Shown: positions 1 through 9,855 of the stretch, piece by piece | How the letters are laid out: the number at the start of each line of letters is the position of its first letter | Position numbering within the stretch: the stretch's first letter is position 1 | Assembly (NCBI RefSeq): GCF_030246865.1 | Contig: NZ_CP126738.1 | Coordinates: 1,922,001 to 1,986,000, forward strand | From: Microbacterium sp. zg-B96 | GTDB lineage: Bacteria; Actinomycetota; Actinomycetes; Actinomycetales; Microbacteriaceae | Reading direction: 5' to 3' | Length of the DNA: 64,000 bases | The notes under the pieces: generated by a model | Told to the model about the DNA's origin: nothing | The model's input: only the letters and a program-made list of their open reading frames with translations | The model's database searches: none | Made by a program: the position numbers and the translations under genes

Positions 1-2
1 AC

Positions 3-308
3 GACGCGCTGGCCCGTGTAGGCCGCATGTCGGATGCCACCGGTGAGATCGTCGACACCTCGATGCAGACCGACACCTACGACCCGTCGCTGATGTCGAT
101 GTTCACGCAGGACACCTCCGAGGACGACTCCCACCCGGCCGACCAGGTGACCCAGCCCATCGAGCTGTCCCTGTTCTCGCCCGACGAAGCGGCGACCGAG
201 CCCGCCGCCCGCCCGGCGGTGGACATCACCGAGCAGTCGGATTCGCACGAGCAGGACCGCGACGACAGCGCGCGCAATGCGCTGCGCCGCTGGACAGCGA
301 CCGACTGA
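3..308 (+). CDS. C-terminal end of an unidentified protein (5' truncated)
   Basis: The reading frame is open from the left edge of the window and ends with TGA at 306-308, so this is probably the tail of a longer gene. An internal ATG lies at 27 but has no clear ribosome binding site. The visible 101 residues are acidic and low in complexity, rich in Asp, Glu, Ser, Thr and Ala, with no motif I recognise, and look like a disordered C-terminal tail. It converges on adnB, with only 7 bases between the two stop codons. I cannot assign a function. Confidence 0.55.
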   Translation, partial: DALARVGRMSDATGEIVDTSMQTDTYDPSLMSMFTQDTSEDDSHPADQVTQPIELSLFSPDEAATEPAARPAVDITEQSDSHEQDRDDSARNALRRWTATD

Positions 309-315
309 CGCGCCG

Positions 316-3300
316 CTACCCGCGCAGCACCACACCGGCGCCGACGTACACCAGCGCCACGTCGATCAGCCCCATCGGCACACCGTGCTTCTCGTGGTAG
401 GCGCGGCGGTACAGCTCCAGCTGCACCATGCGCTGCTCCCGCTCCGCGGCGCTGCCGGGAGGGCGGCCGGTCTTCCAGTCGACGATCTCGATGCGCTCCC
501 CGCGGCGGTAGACCGCGTCGAGCTTGCAGATGATGACATGGTCGCGGCCATCCGGCCCGGTCATGGTGAAGTCGATCTCGGTCTCCACCGCGATCGGGCG
601 CAGCGGCGCCCATTCGGTGGCGGCGAACGCCTCCTTCAGGGCCGCCATCGCCGCGGCGTCGTCGCCCGACAGCGGCGCGGATCCGTCGGCCGATTCGTCG
701 TCGGACTCCCACAGTGCGTCGTCTGCGGAGGAGCCGGCGCCGACCAGGCCGGAGCGGTGCTCCACCCAGGCGTGGAAGAGCGTACCCAGCCGCGTCTGCC
801 GGAAGGGTCGCTCCGGCAGCGGACGCGCGATGGCGGCGACCGTGCCGGCGAAGTCGGCGACGAAGTCCTTGTACCGCGACGCCGGGATGCGGGTGGGCGC
901 CGACCGCACCCGGTCGGCGGCCCTGGCGGCGCGCTCGGCCAGCAGCAGCTCCAGCTCCGGGTGCGCAGCAGGGCGGTCGGCCTCGCGGGCGGCGGCGACC
1001 GTGGCCGCCGCGGTGCGGACGACCTCGGCGCGTGAACCCAGCGGGTCGATCGGCCAGGTCAACAGCCGCCGCTCCCCGAGGTAGGGGTTCTCGTCGGTCA
1101 CCGGGGCGGGCGGCTCGATGCCGAGCGCGTCGGCCATCTCCACGAGGAACACGCTGGGGTCGCGGGCACTGCGCGTGCCGGACCAGCTCGACCCTGTCAG
1201 CAGCAGGTGATCGCGGGCGCGGGTGACCGCGACGTACGCGAGCCGCCGGTCCTCCTCCAGCTGCCGGGCGCGCTGGGCGGCGATGAAGTCCTCCAGCGCC
1301 AGCTTCAGCGCCTGCTGGGTGGGCGCGTCCTCACGCCCCCACTGCAGCCGCGGCAGCCACGGCGCGTCACCGCGGAACTCGTACGGCAGCACACCGAACG
1401 CGAGCCACCCCTTGGTGTCCTTCGCCGCCGACGGCAGCTCGTCCTTGACCAGGCGCACCACCGCGACGGCATCCCACTCCAGCCCTTTGGAGCCGTGGAT
1501 GGTCAGCAGTTGCACCACATCGTCCTCGGGCGGCTCGGTGCGCGGGGCGAACTCGTCGAGCTTCTCGGCGTGGTCCAGCCATGCCAGCAGGCTCGTGAGC
1601 GACCCGGTCTCATCGGCGGCGAGGAACCCGTGCAGCTCGTCGACGAACGCCCGCAGCTGCTCCGAGGCGATGCGCGCCGGCCCGCGGGCTTCGTTGGCGG
1701 CCAGCTCCACATCCAGCCGCAGCTCCAGCTCGATCAGGCGCACCAGTTCCGGGATCGGCAGCCGCGCCGCCCGGCGGAGGCCCGCGAACACGGCACCGGC
1801 CTCGCGCAGCCGCTCCCGCGCGGCGGGGGTGAACTCCGCCAGCCAGCCGTGGTCGGCGGGGTGGCGCAGCACGAAGTCGAGCGCATCGATGAGCGACCCC
1901 TGATCCTCGCCCGCGGAGCCGCGCATCCGCTCGGCGACCTCGGGCGCCAGGGGCTTGAGGGCATGATCGTGGCGCACGATGCGGCGCGCCAGCTGGGCGA
2001 GGGCCCGAAGGTCGGCCAGTCCGATCGCCCAGCGGGGCCCCGACAGCAGCCGGATCAGCGCCGAGCCGGCCGACGGGTCGGCGATGACACGCAGCGCCGA
2101 GACGACATCGACCACCTCGGGCGTGGAGAGCAATCCGCCCAGGCCCAGGATGCGATGCGGGATGCCGCGTCTGGCCAGCGCATCGCCGTAGCGCACCATG
2201 TGCTTCTTGCTGCGGAACAGGATCGCGCCGGTGGTGGACTCCCCCGCCGCGGCACGAGCGGCTCGTACCTGTTCGAACCAGGCGGCCACCCGATCGGTCT
2301 CGGCATCCAGATCGTCATCGAACGCGATCTTCACGTCGCCGAGGGTCGCACCGGGTCGGGCGAGCAGTTCGTCCACCGGCACCGGTGCGCTCGAGGCGAG
2401 CGGGGCGAGCACGGCATTGGCCGCCGTGAGCACCCGGTGGCTGTTGCGCCAGCTGGTGCGCAGCGCGAACCGTCCGCTGACGCCGTCGGGGGCGAACGCG
2501 CGGGCGAAGTCGCCGAGGTTGCCGGCGCTGGCGCCGCGCCAGCCGTAGATGGACTGGTGGGGGTCGCCGACGGCCATCACCCCGGTGCCACGGAAGAGCG
2601 TCGCGAGCAGGTCGGTCTGCACGACGGAGGTGTCCTGGTACTCGTCCAGCAGCACGACCCGGTACCGGTCGCGCAGCTCCGCGGCGACCGATTCATGGCT
2701 CTGCACGACCTCCAGCGCGCCGGCGACCTGGTCTGAGAAGTCGATGACCCCCAGGCGCAGCTTCTGCCGCGCGTACTCCCGCGCGAGATCGGTCAGCAGC
2801 GCCAGCGCGCCCACCTTCTCGGCGGCGCGGGCGATGTCGGCGTAGACGACGGTGCGCTTGTTCTCCGACGGCCGCTCCAGCACGTCGGCGAAGCGCTCCG
2901 GGAAGGCGGCCAGCTGGTCCAGCGACACCAGGTTGTCGACGCTGTCGCGCGCGATGCGCAGGGCCGCGTCGATGAGGGTGCGCACCGACTCGCCCCGCTC
3001 CTCCAGTCGCGGGTCGTCCGAGGCCAGCACGACGCGACGCATCAGCAGCCACGCCGCGGAGTCGCTGAGCACCGCCGCCTCGCCGTCGCGGCCGATGCGC
3101 ACCGCGTGCTCGCGCACGATGCTGTCGGCGAAGCTGTTGTAGGTCGCCACGGTGGGCCGGTGCAGCAGCGCCTCGTCGTCTCCGGCGGCGGGTTCCGCGC
3201 CGGTGTAGCCGACGAGATTGGCCAGCACTACCCGGCGTGCGGCATCCGTGTCCGCCGTGGCGCACGGGTCCAGCCGCCCCTCGGCGTGCAGCGCCGACAG

Positions 3301-3603
3301 GTGGGGCAGCAGGCCCCGCCGCTCGAACTCCGCCAGGCGCTGCAGGCGCTTGTGGATGCGTTCGGCCAGCTCCCCCGCTGCCTTGCGGGTGAAGGTGAGC
3401 CCCAGCACCTGGTCGCGGCGGACGAGGCCGTTGGCCACCAGCCACACCACGCGCCCCGCCATCGTCTCGGTCTTGCCGCTGCCGGCGCCGGCGACGACGA
3501 GTCCCGGCTGCAGCGGCGACTCGATGACGGCGGCCTGCTCGGCCGTCGGCGGGAATTGACCGAGGGCGGCGGCGATGGCGTGCGCGGAGATGAGCGTGGT
3601 CAC
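316..3603 (-). CDS. adnB: AdnB-like UvrD-family helicase with RecB-type nuclease domain
   Basis: Probable large motor/nuclease subunit of the actinobacterial AdnAB complex, which unwinds and resects double-strand break ends. The N-terminus carries a superfamily 1 helicase with Walker A GAGSGKT (residues 39-45) and motif II LDEYQDTS. The C-terminus carries a PD-(D/E)XK nuclease with GTLFHAWVEH and IVDWKTGRPP. At 1095 residues it is close to mycobacterial AdnB. I chose the GTG at 3603 because it overlaps the TGA of adnA as GTGA, implying translational coupling. An ATG at 3636 would add 11 residues. Its intact DEYQD box suggests this subunit is the active motor. The name rests on domain order and on pairing with adnA. 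Confidence 0.85.
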   Translation of the reverse strand: MTTLISAHAIAAALGQFPPTAEQAAVIESPLQPGLVVAGAGSGKTETMAGRVVWLVANGLVRRDQVLGLTFTRKAAGELAERIHKRLQRLAEFERRGLLPHLSALHAEGRLDPCATADTDAARRVVLANLVGYTGAEPAAGDDEALLHRPTVATYNSFADSIVREHAVRIGRDGEAAVLSDSAAWLLMRRVVLASDDPRLEERGESVRTLIDAALRIARDSVDNLVSLDQLAAFPERFADVLERPSENKRTVVYADIARAAEKVGALALLTDLAREYARQKLRLGVIDFSDQVAGALEVVQSHESVAAELRDRYRVVLLDEYQDTSVVQTDLLATLFRGTGVMAVGDPHQSIYGWRGASAGNLGDFARAFAPDGVSGRFALRTSWRNSHRVLTAANAVLAPLASSAPVPVDELLARPGATLGDVKIAFDDDLDAETDRVAAWFEQVRAARAAAGESTTGAILFRSKKHMVRYGDALARRGIPHRILGLGGLLSTPEVVDVVSALRVIADPSAGSALIRLLSGPRWAIGLADLRALAQLARRIVRHDHALKPLAPEVAERMRGSAGEDQGSLIDALDFVLRHPADHGWLAEFTPAARERLREAGAVFAGLRRAARLPIPELVRLIELELRLDVELAANEARGPARIASEQLRAFVDELHGFLAADETGSLTSLLAWLDHAEKLDEFAPRTEPPEDDVVQLLTIHGSKGLEWDAVAVVRLVKDELPSAAKDTKGWLAFGVLPYEFRGDAPWLPRLQWGREDAPTQQALKLALEDFIAAQRARQLEEDRRLAYVAVTRARDHLLLTGSSWSGTRSARDPSVFLVEMADALGIEPPAPVTDENPYLGERRLLTWPIDPLGSRAEVVRTAAATVAAAREADRPAAHPELELLLAERAARAADRVRSAPTRIPASRYKDFVADFAGTVAAIARPLPERPFRQTRLGTLFHAWVEHRSGLVGAGSSADDALWESDDESADGSAPLSGDDAAAMAALKEAFAATEWAPLRPIAVETEIDFTMTGPDGRDHVIICKLDAVYRRGERIEIVDWKTGRPPGSAAEREQRMVQLELYRRAYHEKHGVPMGLIDVALVYVGAGVVLRG

Positions 3604-6600
3604 GAGCTCACCGCCCCGATCGTGTGGATGCGGCACAAGCCATAGGAATGCTCATCGCGGCAGTGCTCCTCGTAGGGGGCGACGAACGCGCTGCCGCGCA
3701 TCACGTCGACGGCCGCGACGACCCGGCCGACGAACGCGGTGCGCGTCTCGTCGTCGAAGGGCACCTGGCGCGGCGTGACGTACTCCTTGGATGCCGCGGT
3801 GGGCCGCAGCACCAGCAGCTTCGCGCCGCCGGGCCGCGCCCCCTCGGGCGCCTCGATCGCGCCGGTTTCGAAGGCGAGCTGGTACGCCGCCAGCTGCGGG
3901 TTGTCGGCGACGGCCTTGTCGGTCTGCGGCTCGGCCTTGCCGGTCTTCAGGTCAACGATGACGACCGACCCGTCGGGGCCGAGCTCCACCCGGTCGATGT
4001 AACCGCTGAGGACCGCGCCGTGCGCGCCGGCTTCGGGGATCTCGATGGGCACTTCGAAGTGCGGTTCCGCGCCCAGCAGCGTCACGCCGTCGCGTTCGGT
4101 GTCCCGCAGGTACCGGTGCAGCCGCCGCACCAGGTCGCGAGCGCGGGTGAGTTCGGCACGCCCCCGCCACTCGGCATCGAATTCCAGCTCGCCCCACCGT
4201 TGCTCCACAATGCGCCACAGGCCCGCTTCGTCCAGTTCAGAGCCGTGCTCGAGGGCAGCGTGGATGAGCGTCCCCAGCCCCGCCACCGACCCGCCGGGAT
4301 CGCCGCCGAGGTCGCCGATCACCCAGTTGAGCTGGCACTCCTCGAGCGTGTGCAGCCGCGAGGGAGACACCCGCACCGCTTCGCGGGCGAGGTCGCGCAG
4401 CGGCGTGGTGGAGGTGGGGCCTGCCACGCCGTACCACTGCGCAGGGTCCGCCCCGGCGACGCCCGCGTCGGCCAGCAGCGCGAGCTGACCCGGGGCGGCC
4501 GCCCGCGCCGCGGCGGGGGCGCGCGGGTCCGTCAGCGCCCGTCGGTGCAGCGCCACGAGGCCTCGCAGCGTCAGCGGATGCTCCGCCTCGCGGGGTGCCG
4601 GCTCCGGGTCGGGCAGCAGTTCGAACAGCACGCTCGGCCCGGTGTCATCGTCATCGACGGCGGTGACGATGAGCCGAGCCGTGGCACGGGAGACGGCGCG
4701 GGCGAACAGGCGCAGTTCGTCGTGCATCGCCTGGCGCCGGCGGTCGAGGACGTCGGTGGCATCCTCCCCCTCCACTGCGTCGGCGAGCCGCCAGGTCTCC
4801 AGCAGACTGCCGCGCAGCCGGGTGTTGGGCCACACCCCGTCCTGCACGCCGCTGACCACGACGGTGTCGAACTCCAGCCCGAGCGAACCGGCGGGGGTGA
4901 GCACCCGCACCGAGGCTTCCGGCGGCGGCGCGGTCAGGCGGTCCTCAGCGACATCGCTGTCGAGGATGCCGCGTACGAATGCCAGCGGCGGGGCGCCGTC
5001 CTCCCGCTCGACGGCCCGCTTGGCGGCCTGGAACAGCGCGACCACCGCGTCCAGGTCGCGGTTGGCCTGCTCCGCCAGCGGCCCGTGACCGTTGGCCGCT
5101 TCGGCCCAGGGAGCCTGCAGGCCCGATTTCTCCCACGCCGTCCACAGCAGTTCGTGCACGGTGGCCCCGGCGGCGTGGTCGGCCGCCAGCTGCGCCAGGG
5201 TGCGTGCCACCCGCCCCGCACGACGCGCCTCACGGGTGTCGATGAGGTCCAGCTCCAGCGGCCGCACCATGCCCGACACCAGCAGCGCCTGCCCGCCGCG
5301 CTCGCCCTCGTGGGCCAGTTCGGTCTGCCGCAGCGTGGTGCGCAGTCGCCGCAGCTCCACCGGGTCCATGCCCCCTGCCACGCCGAGCAGCACGTCGGAG
5401 ACGTCGTCGATGGTCCACTGGTCGCCGGGACGGGCGGACAGCTCCACCAGGCGCAGCAGGTCGCGTACGGGTCGCAAGACGCCCAGCGCGCGGCCGGGTC
5501 CGCTGGCACGCGCCGGCACTTCGCGTGCCGCCAACTCCGCCTCCAACGCGGCCACCTGACGGGTGTCGTGCGCGATGACGGCGCAGCGGTCCCACGGCAC
5601 ACCGTCGCGCAGGTGGCGTTCGCGCAGCAGCCGCGCGATGGCGTCGTACTCCTCCGACGGCGATCGCAGCGTGAACGCGCGCACCGTCGCATCCGCCGGT
5701 GCGGACTCCTCCGGCGCAGGCGGACGCAGCCGGTGGCTCACGATGCCGACGGCGCCGATGCGCTCGGTGACCGACGCCAGCAGCGCCCGCTGCGCGCGGC
5801 TGCCCCGATGCGCGGCGGTGAGCACGAGCGGCGGCGCGGTGGCGGCCAGGCGGGCGAAGTTGCGGGGCGAGGCGCCGCGGAAGGTGCCCGACCCGACGTC
5901 GGGGTCACCGAACGCCATGACCGCGATGCCGTGGGCGCGGCACGCCTCCAGCAACTCCACTCCCCCCAGGGTGAGCTCCTGCGCATCGTCGACGAGGATG
6001 ACGCGCACCCCGGCGAACGCGCCGAGCACGGGCGCACCGGGGGCGCTGGAGCGGAGGATGCCGACCGCCTCGCGCACGAGACCCGCCGCGTCGCGGTGCG
6101 CACCGCGCATGTCGGCACGGACCCGTTCGTATTCGGTCGCGAACGAGGCCAGCGACGACCATGCCGGCAGGTCGAGCCGCTCCGCGAGCGCGCGCAGTCG
6201 GGCCGGCGTGAGACCCAGCGTCGTGCACTCCGCGAGGAAGGTGCGCACCTCGGCGCGGAAGCCGGCGGTACCGCGGATGGGAGCGGGGAGCCACTGTGGC
6301 CACCGGGAGGGGGCGGATGCCGCGGATGCCTCGTCCTCGGCGTCGCCGGCGAGCAGTTCCTGCACCAGCTGGTCCTCATCGGCCCCGGTGAGCAGCTGCG
6401 GCGGCTCGCCGCCGGCGTGCACCTCGGCCGCACGCACCAGCTGGAACGCCAGCGACGCCACCGATCTGGCAAGCGGACCCGCCGTCGCGCGGCCCACTGC
6501 CAGCGCGAGTCGATCGCGCAGCTCGGTGGCAGCGGTGCGACTGGAGGTGAGTACCACGATGGCGTCGGGGTCGACGCCGGCTTCCACGAGGGCATGCACA

Positions 6601-6755
6601 CGTGCGATGAGCGTGGCCGTCTTGCCGGTCCCGGGCGCGCCGACCACCACCGCCGATGTCTGGGGTGCCAGATCCAGCACTCGCCGCTGTGCGGCATCCG
6701 GGACGAAGGCGGCGTCGGAGGCGGGCTCGGGTGCCCGTCGATCGCTGTGTCGCAT
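3600..6755 (-). CDS. adnA: AdnA-like helicase-nuclease subunit
   Basis: Probable partner of AdnB in break-end resection. An N-terminal UvrD-like region has Walker A GAPGTGKT (residues 39-46). Motif II reads LVDDAQEL instead of the usual DEYQD, consistent with a weakened motor as described for mycobacterial AdnA. The C-terminal RecB-like nuclease has [11 protein letters not shown], a GYIDRVEL block and [11 protein letters not shown]. Cysteines occur before the nuclease (LEECQLNW) and at the end ([14 protein letters not shown]), which resembles an incomplete iron-staple pattern. The ATG at 6755 is preferred over the GTG at 6764 because a TACCGT -10 box sits 7 bases upstream, implying a leaderless start. 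Length 1051 residues, stop overlapping adnB. Confidence 0.83.
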   Translation of the reverse strand: MRHSDRRAPEPASDAAFVPDAAQRRVLDLAPQTSAVVVGAPGTGKTATLIARVHALVEAGVDPDAIVVLTSSRTAATELRDRLALAVGRATAGPLARSVASLAFQLVRAAEVHAGGEPPQLLTGADEDQLVQELLAGDAEDEASAASAPSRWPQWLPAPIRGTAGFRAEVRTFLAECTTLGLTPARLRALAERLDLPAWSSLASFATEYERVRADMRGAHRDAAGLVREAVGILRSSAPGAPVLGAFAGVRVILVDDAQELTLGGVELLEACRAHGIAVMAFGDPDVGSGTFRGASPRNFARLAATAPPLVLTAAHRGSRAQRALLASVTERIGAVGIVSHRLRPPAPEESAPADATVRAFTLRSPSEEYDAIARLLRERHLRDGVPWDRCAVIAHDTRQVAALEAELAAREVPARASGPGRALGVLRPVRDLLRLVELSARPGDQWTIDDVSDVLLGVAGGMDPVELRRLRTTLRQTELAHEGERGGQALLVSGMVRPLELDLIDTREARRAGRVARTLAQLAADHAAGATVHELLWTAWEKSGLQAPWAEAANGHGPLAEQANRDLDAVVALFQAAKRAVEREDGAPPLAFVRGILDSDVAEDRLTAPPPEASVRVLTPAGSLGLEFDTVVVSGVQDGVWPNTRLRGSLLETWRLADAVEGEDATDVLDRRRQAMHDELRLFARAVSRATARLIVTAVDDDDTGPSVLFELLPDPEPAPREAEHPLTLRGLVALHRRALTDPRAPAAARAAAPGQLALLADAGVAGADPAQWYGVAGPTSTTPLRDLAREAVRVSPSRLHTLEECQLNWVIGDLGGDPGGSVAGLGTLIHAALEHGSELDEAGLWRIVEQRWGELEFDAEWRGRAELTRARDLVRRLHRYLRDTERDGVTLLGAEPHFEVPIEIPEAGAHGAVLSGYIDRVELGPDGSVVIVDLKTGKAEPQTDKAVADNPQLAAYQLAFETGAIEAPEGARPGGAKLLVLRPTAASKEYVTPRQVPFDDETRTAFVGRVVAAVDVMRGSAFVAPYEEHCRDEHSYGLCRIHTIGAVSS

Positions 6756-6762
6756 CGAGCCC

Positions 6763-6768
6763 ACGGTA
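6763..6768 (-). promoter_or_regulatory. Candidate -10 box of adnA (leaderless)
   Basis: Read on the minus strand the hexamer is TACCGT, seven bases before the ATG at 6755, so transcription would begin at about the start codon. No convincing -35 box is visible. The same spacing recurs at several other genes in the window. Confidence 0.35.
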
Positions 6769-6890
6769 GCCGCACCCGCCGACGTTCGCCGACAGCGAGC
6801 GCGGGCCCTCCGGCGGCCGGGCAGGCCCCGCCGTGTCGTAGAGTCGTGATGCGCCCGCGGCGACAGCCGGGGCCGGAAAGGCAGTCACCC

Positions 6891-7115
6891 GTGGAGATCC
6901 GCATCGGCATCGTCAACACCGGCCGCGAGCTCGGCTTCGAGACCAACGAGCCGGCAGAGGCCGTCAAGACCAGCGTCGCGCAGGCACTGGATTCCGGCGC
7001 CACTCACGTGACGTTCATGGACATCAAGGGCAACTCCTACATCGTGCCCACTGCGGTCCTGGCGTACATCGAGGTCGGCACCGAAGAGTCCCGCCGCATC
7101 GGCTTCGTCGGCTGA
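6891..7115 (+). CDS. DUF3107 family protein
   Basis: A 74-residue protein beginning MEIRIGIVNTGRELGF, which matches the small actinobacterial DUF3107 family (Rv3208A/TB9.4 type). The family has no firmly assigned biochemical role that I can name. The GTG start at 6891 is preceded by GGAAAGG at 6875-6881. A TAGAGT -10-like hexamer at 6839-6844 would give a leader of about 40 bases. It is divergent from adnA. The neighbours (a MiaE-like protein and a DEAD helicase) repeat the mycobacterial order Rv3208A-Rv3210c-Rv3211, supporting the assignment. Confidence 0.85.
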   Translation: MEIRIGIVNTGRELGFETNEPAEAVKTSVAQALDSGATHVTFMDIKGNSYIVPTAVLAYIEVGTEESRRIGFVG

Positions 7116-7119
7116 TCGC

Positions 7120-7410
7120 ATGCAGATCCTGCTCGCCCTCATCTTCGGAGCAGGGCTGGGCGTCCTCGCCCACTTCCTGGTCGCCGGTCGTGCCACGCGC
7201 GGGGCGGCCATCGGTCCCCTGCTGGGTGCCGTTGTCGGCGGCGCGGTCTGGCTGGCGCTGACCTGGGCAGGCCTGGGCATCGAGAACCCGTGGATCTGGG
7301 TCGCGTCGTTCGCGGCCCCCGCGGTCGTGGTGTTCCCCGTCCTGATCCTCCTCACCCGAGCACGCCGCACGCACGATGCGCACGAACGGGCACGACTGAA
7401 GATTCTCTGA
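7120..7410 (+). CDS. Small membrane protein of unknown function
   Basis: A 96-residue protein with three strongly hydrophobic segments (about residues 2-20, 30-50 and 58-78) followed by a basic, charged tail rich in Arg and His. This predicts a small integral membrane protein. It starts 4 bases after the DUF3107 stop and is probably cotranscribed with it. The ribosome binding site is weak. I recognise no family motif and can offer no function. Confidence 0.6.
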   Translation: MQILLALIFGAGLGVLAHFLVAGRATRGAAIGPLLGAVVGGAVWLALTWAGLGIENPWIWVASFAAPAVVVFPVLILLTRARRTHDAHERARLKIL

Positions 7411-7431
7411 CCGCCGCGGTCGGGTCGGCGC

Positions 7432-8148
7432 TCAGGCGTCCAGGCCCATCGCGCCCATCCGGCGCGAGTGCGCCGCGAGCAGCCCGGTGAACACCGGCTC
7501 CACCTTCTTCTCGTCCGCTTCGTCCAGCGTCGTGGGGCGAAGCGCCGCGCGGGCGATCAGCAGGGTGTCGCCCACGAGGCGGCGCCCCCACATCGCCAGC
7601 AGCGACCGCCACTCCTCGTCGGCATCCACGGCCGCGACGATCATGTCCACGAGCGCCTGCCGGTCGTCGGCGGCGGCGAGGATCGCGGCGGCGCCCCGCC
7701 CCGTTTCGCCGTAGCTCGAGGACAGCGCCAGGTAGAAGTCGTCCAGCATGCCGGCGGTGATGTGCACCGACAGCACCGTCTCGAGGGGCCTCGCGCCGTG
7801 GGTGGCGCGGCGGAACGCGTCCAGCGGCTCCCGGAAGGGCAGCATGATCTCCAGCGCGTCGTCGCCTCGTTCCCGGATGAGGGTGACGAACCGGCGGTGC
7901 TTGAGCAGCGCCGCGCCGGCCGCGAGCGACAGCGATTCCTTCTGCGACAGTTCGGGGGTAGACGCGATCAGCTGGCTGAGCGTCTCGAAGTAGCCCAGCT
8001 GCAGGTAGGTGGCCTGCCCGAGGAACGTATCGACGTCGGGCGCGAGCGCCTCGAAGTCGACCCGGTGCGCGTCGCCCATGTCGCCACGCGACCGCAGCGC
8101 CAGAGGGCGCGCGGCAGGCCGCTTGCGTGTGAAGAACGACCAGGCCAC
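7432..8148 (-). CDS. Ferritin-like protein, MiaE_2 family
   Basis: A 238-residue mostly helical protein of the ferritin-like, tRNA-hydroxylase-like family (MiaE_2). Blocks such as FLGQATYLQLGYFETL and LLKHRRFVTLI resemble the di-iron four-helix fold, with Glu and His spaced along the helices. The substrate in actinobacteria is not established, and the tRNA hydroxylase name should be treated as a family label. The start is a GTG at 8148, with a TATCGT -10-like hexamer about 8 bases upstream. It converges on the small membrane protein gene and diverges from the DEAD helicase, an arrangement conserved in mycobacteria. Confidence 0.75.
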   Translation of the reverse strand: MAWSFFTRKRPAARPLALRSRGDMGDAHRVDFEALAPDVDTFLGQATYLQLGYFETLSQLIASTPELSQKESLSLAAGAALLKHRRFVTLIRERGDDALEIMLPFREPLDAFRRATHGARPLETVLSVHITAGMLDDFYLALSSSYGETGRGAAAILAAADDRQALVDMIVAAVDADEEWRSLLAMWGRRLVGDTLLIARAALRPTTLDEADEKKVEPVFTGLLAAHSRRMGAMGLDA

Positions 8149-8202
8149 GAGAGACCACGATACGCACCGACGGGCCCCTCAGGCATCTCCGGTAGGCTGA
8201 AC

Positions 8203-8285
8203 GGGCCCCGGCAGTGGATCGGGGCCCCGCGCCTGCGGCTGAGTGAAGGGCGTGGAACGTTCTCCCCCGGCGGCATCTCACCGCC
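8203..8285 (+). promoter_or_regulatory. Structured 5' leader of the DEAD-box helicase
   Basis: Downstream of a TAGGCT -10-like hexamer (8193-8198) the leader of about 95 bases can form two hairpins. The first pairs 8203-8209 (GGGCCCC) with 8221-8227 (GGGGCCC). The second pairs 8269-8273 (GGCGG) with 8281-8285 (CCGCC), only 15 bases before the GTG. Such leaders can make translation depend on temperature or on the helicase itself, but that is inference. Confidence 0.35.
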
Positions 8286-8300
8286 AGACAGGCTCGCATT

Positions 8301-9737
8301 GTGACGACTTTCGCCGAACTCGGCGTCGACCAGGACATCGTCGATGTCCTCGCCAGCAAGGGCATCGTGGACGCCTTCCCGATCCAGGAGCAGACGATTC
8401 CGCTGGGCCTTCCCGGCCAGGACATCATCGGCCAGGCCAAGACCGGAACGGGCAAGACCTTCGGCTTCGGCATCCCCGTCGTGCAGCGTCTGGGGCTCAA
8501 CCCGGAGCCGGGCGTCAAAGCGCTCATCGTCGTTCCCACCCGTGAGCTGTGCGTGCAGGTCTACGAAGACATCGACATGCTGACGTCCGGCCGCGCCACC
8601 AGCGTCGTCGCGATCTACGGCGGCAAGGCCTACGAAGGCCAGATCGACCAGCTCAAGGCCGGCGCGCAGATCGTCGTGGGTACCCCCGGGCGCCTGATCG
8701 ACCTGAACAACCAGCGTCTGCTGGATCTGTCGCACGCGACCGAGGTCGTCCTCGACGAGGCCGACAAGATGCTGGACCTGGGGTTCCTCCCCGACATCGA
8801 GAAGATCTTCTCGAAGGTGCCCGCCGTGCGGCACACGCAGCTGTTCTCGGCCACCATGCCGGGCCCGATCGTCGCGATGGCGCGCCGGTTCATGTCCAAC
8901 CCGATCCACATCCGCGCGACCGACCCCGACGAGGGGCTCACACAGGCCAACATCAAGCACGTCGTCTACCGCGCGCACTCGCTGGACAAGGACGAGATCA
9001 TCGCCCGCATCCTGCAGGCCGAGGGCCGCGGCAAGAGCGTCATCTTCACGCGCACCAAGCGCGCCGCGCAGAAGCTGGCCGATGAGCTGAGCGACCGCGG
9101 ATTCAACACCGCGTCCGTGCACGGCGACATGAGCCAGGAGGCGCGCGAGCGCTCGATGGCCGCGTTCAAGGCGGGCAAGAAGGACGTCCTGATCGCCACC
9201 GACGTCGCCGCACGCGGTATCGACGTCGACGATGTCACCCACGTGATCAACCACACCATCCCCGACGACGAGAAGACCTACCTGCACCGCGCCGGCCGCA
9301 CCGGCCGCGCCGGCAAGACCGGCATCGCGGTGACCTTCGTCGACTGGGACGACCTGCACAAATGGGCGCTCATCAACCGTGCGCTCGAGTTCGGCCAGCC
9401 CGAGCCGACCGAGACGTACTCGTCGAGCCCCCACCTGTTCAGCGATATGGACATCCCCGCCGGCACCAAGGGTCGCATCGTGACCGCGCCTCGTACGCAG
9501 ACGGTCAAGACGCAGGAGTCCGCGCCCGCCGCCGACGGCAGCGCCAGCCGCAACCGTCGTCGTCACCGCGCCGGCGAAGCTGCGACGGCTACGCCCGACA
9601 CCGCCGAGACGGCCCACACCGCCGATGGCGGCGGGACGCACGACGGTGGCGGCAAAGAGCACCACGACGGCAAGACCGCGCCCCGCCGGCGTCGTCGTCG
9701 TCGCGGCTCGGGCACCGGCGCACCGACTGCTTCCTGA
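8301..9737 (+). CDS. DEAD-box ATP-dependent RNA helicase (RhlE-like)
   Basis: A 478-residue superfamily 2 RNA helicase, probably involved in ribosome assembly or mRNA turnover. Motifs in order: Q motif around FPIQEQTIP, motif I AKTGTGKT, PTREL, GTPGR, motif II DEAD (DEADKMLDLGF), SAT in FSATMPG, and motif VI HRAGRTGRAGKTG. The last 80 or so residues form a low-complexity tail ending in a run of arginines, typical of an RNA-binding extension. The start is a GTG at 8301 with only a weak AGG upstream. GGATGCC sites are absent from this gene, unlike most of the window, which may reflect codon selection for high expression. Confidence 0.93.
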   Translation: MTTFAELGVDQDIVDVLASKGIVDAFPIQEQTIPLGLPGQDIIGQAKTGTGKTFGFGIPVVQRLGLNPEPGVKALIVVPTRELCVQVYEDIDMLTSGRATSVVAIYGGKAYEGQIDQLKAGAQIVVGTPGRLIDLNNQRLLDLSHATEVVLDEADKMLDLGFLPDIEKIFSKVPAVRHTQLFSATMPGPIVAMARRFMSNPIHIRATDPDEGLTQANIKHVVYRAHSLDKDEIIARILQAEGRGKSVIFTRTKRAAQKLADELSDRGFNTASVHGDMSQEARERSMAAFKAGKKDVLIATDVAARGIDVDDVTHVINHTIPDDEKTYLHRAGRTGRAGKTGIAVTFVDWDDLHKWALINRALEFGQPEPTETYSSSPHLFSDMDIPAGTKGRIVTAPRTQTVKTQESAPAADGSASRNRRRHRAGEAATATPDTAETAHTADGGGTHDGGGKEHHDGKTAPRRRRRRRGSGTGAPTAS

Positions 9738-9855
9738 CCCGCATCAGGGCGCTTCGGGCGTCCGCAGGCAGGGCCATTCCGGTGGGGGCAACGCGTCGCT
9801 AGGGTGAGCCCTGACGGCGCGGCGGGCGTCGCTCTTCGTGAGAAAGGCGCGTATC

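Noticed and set aside
1207..2736. Long plus-strand frame opposite adnB
   Set aside because: Shadow of adnB, with no ribosome binding site and no recognisable motif.
3624..7115. Open frame of 1163 codons on the plus strand opposite adnA
   Set aside because: High-GC codon usage keeps antisense frames open. Composition is Arg/Gly/Gln-rich, no domain is visible, and only its last 74 codons are a real gene (DUF3107).
9838..9855. Alternative GTG start of the SHOCT protein at 9838
   Set aside because: It would place the AGAAAGG ribosome binding site inside the coding region. The GTG at 9856 is correctly spaced.
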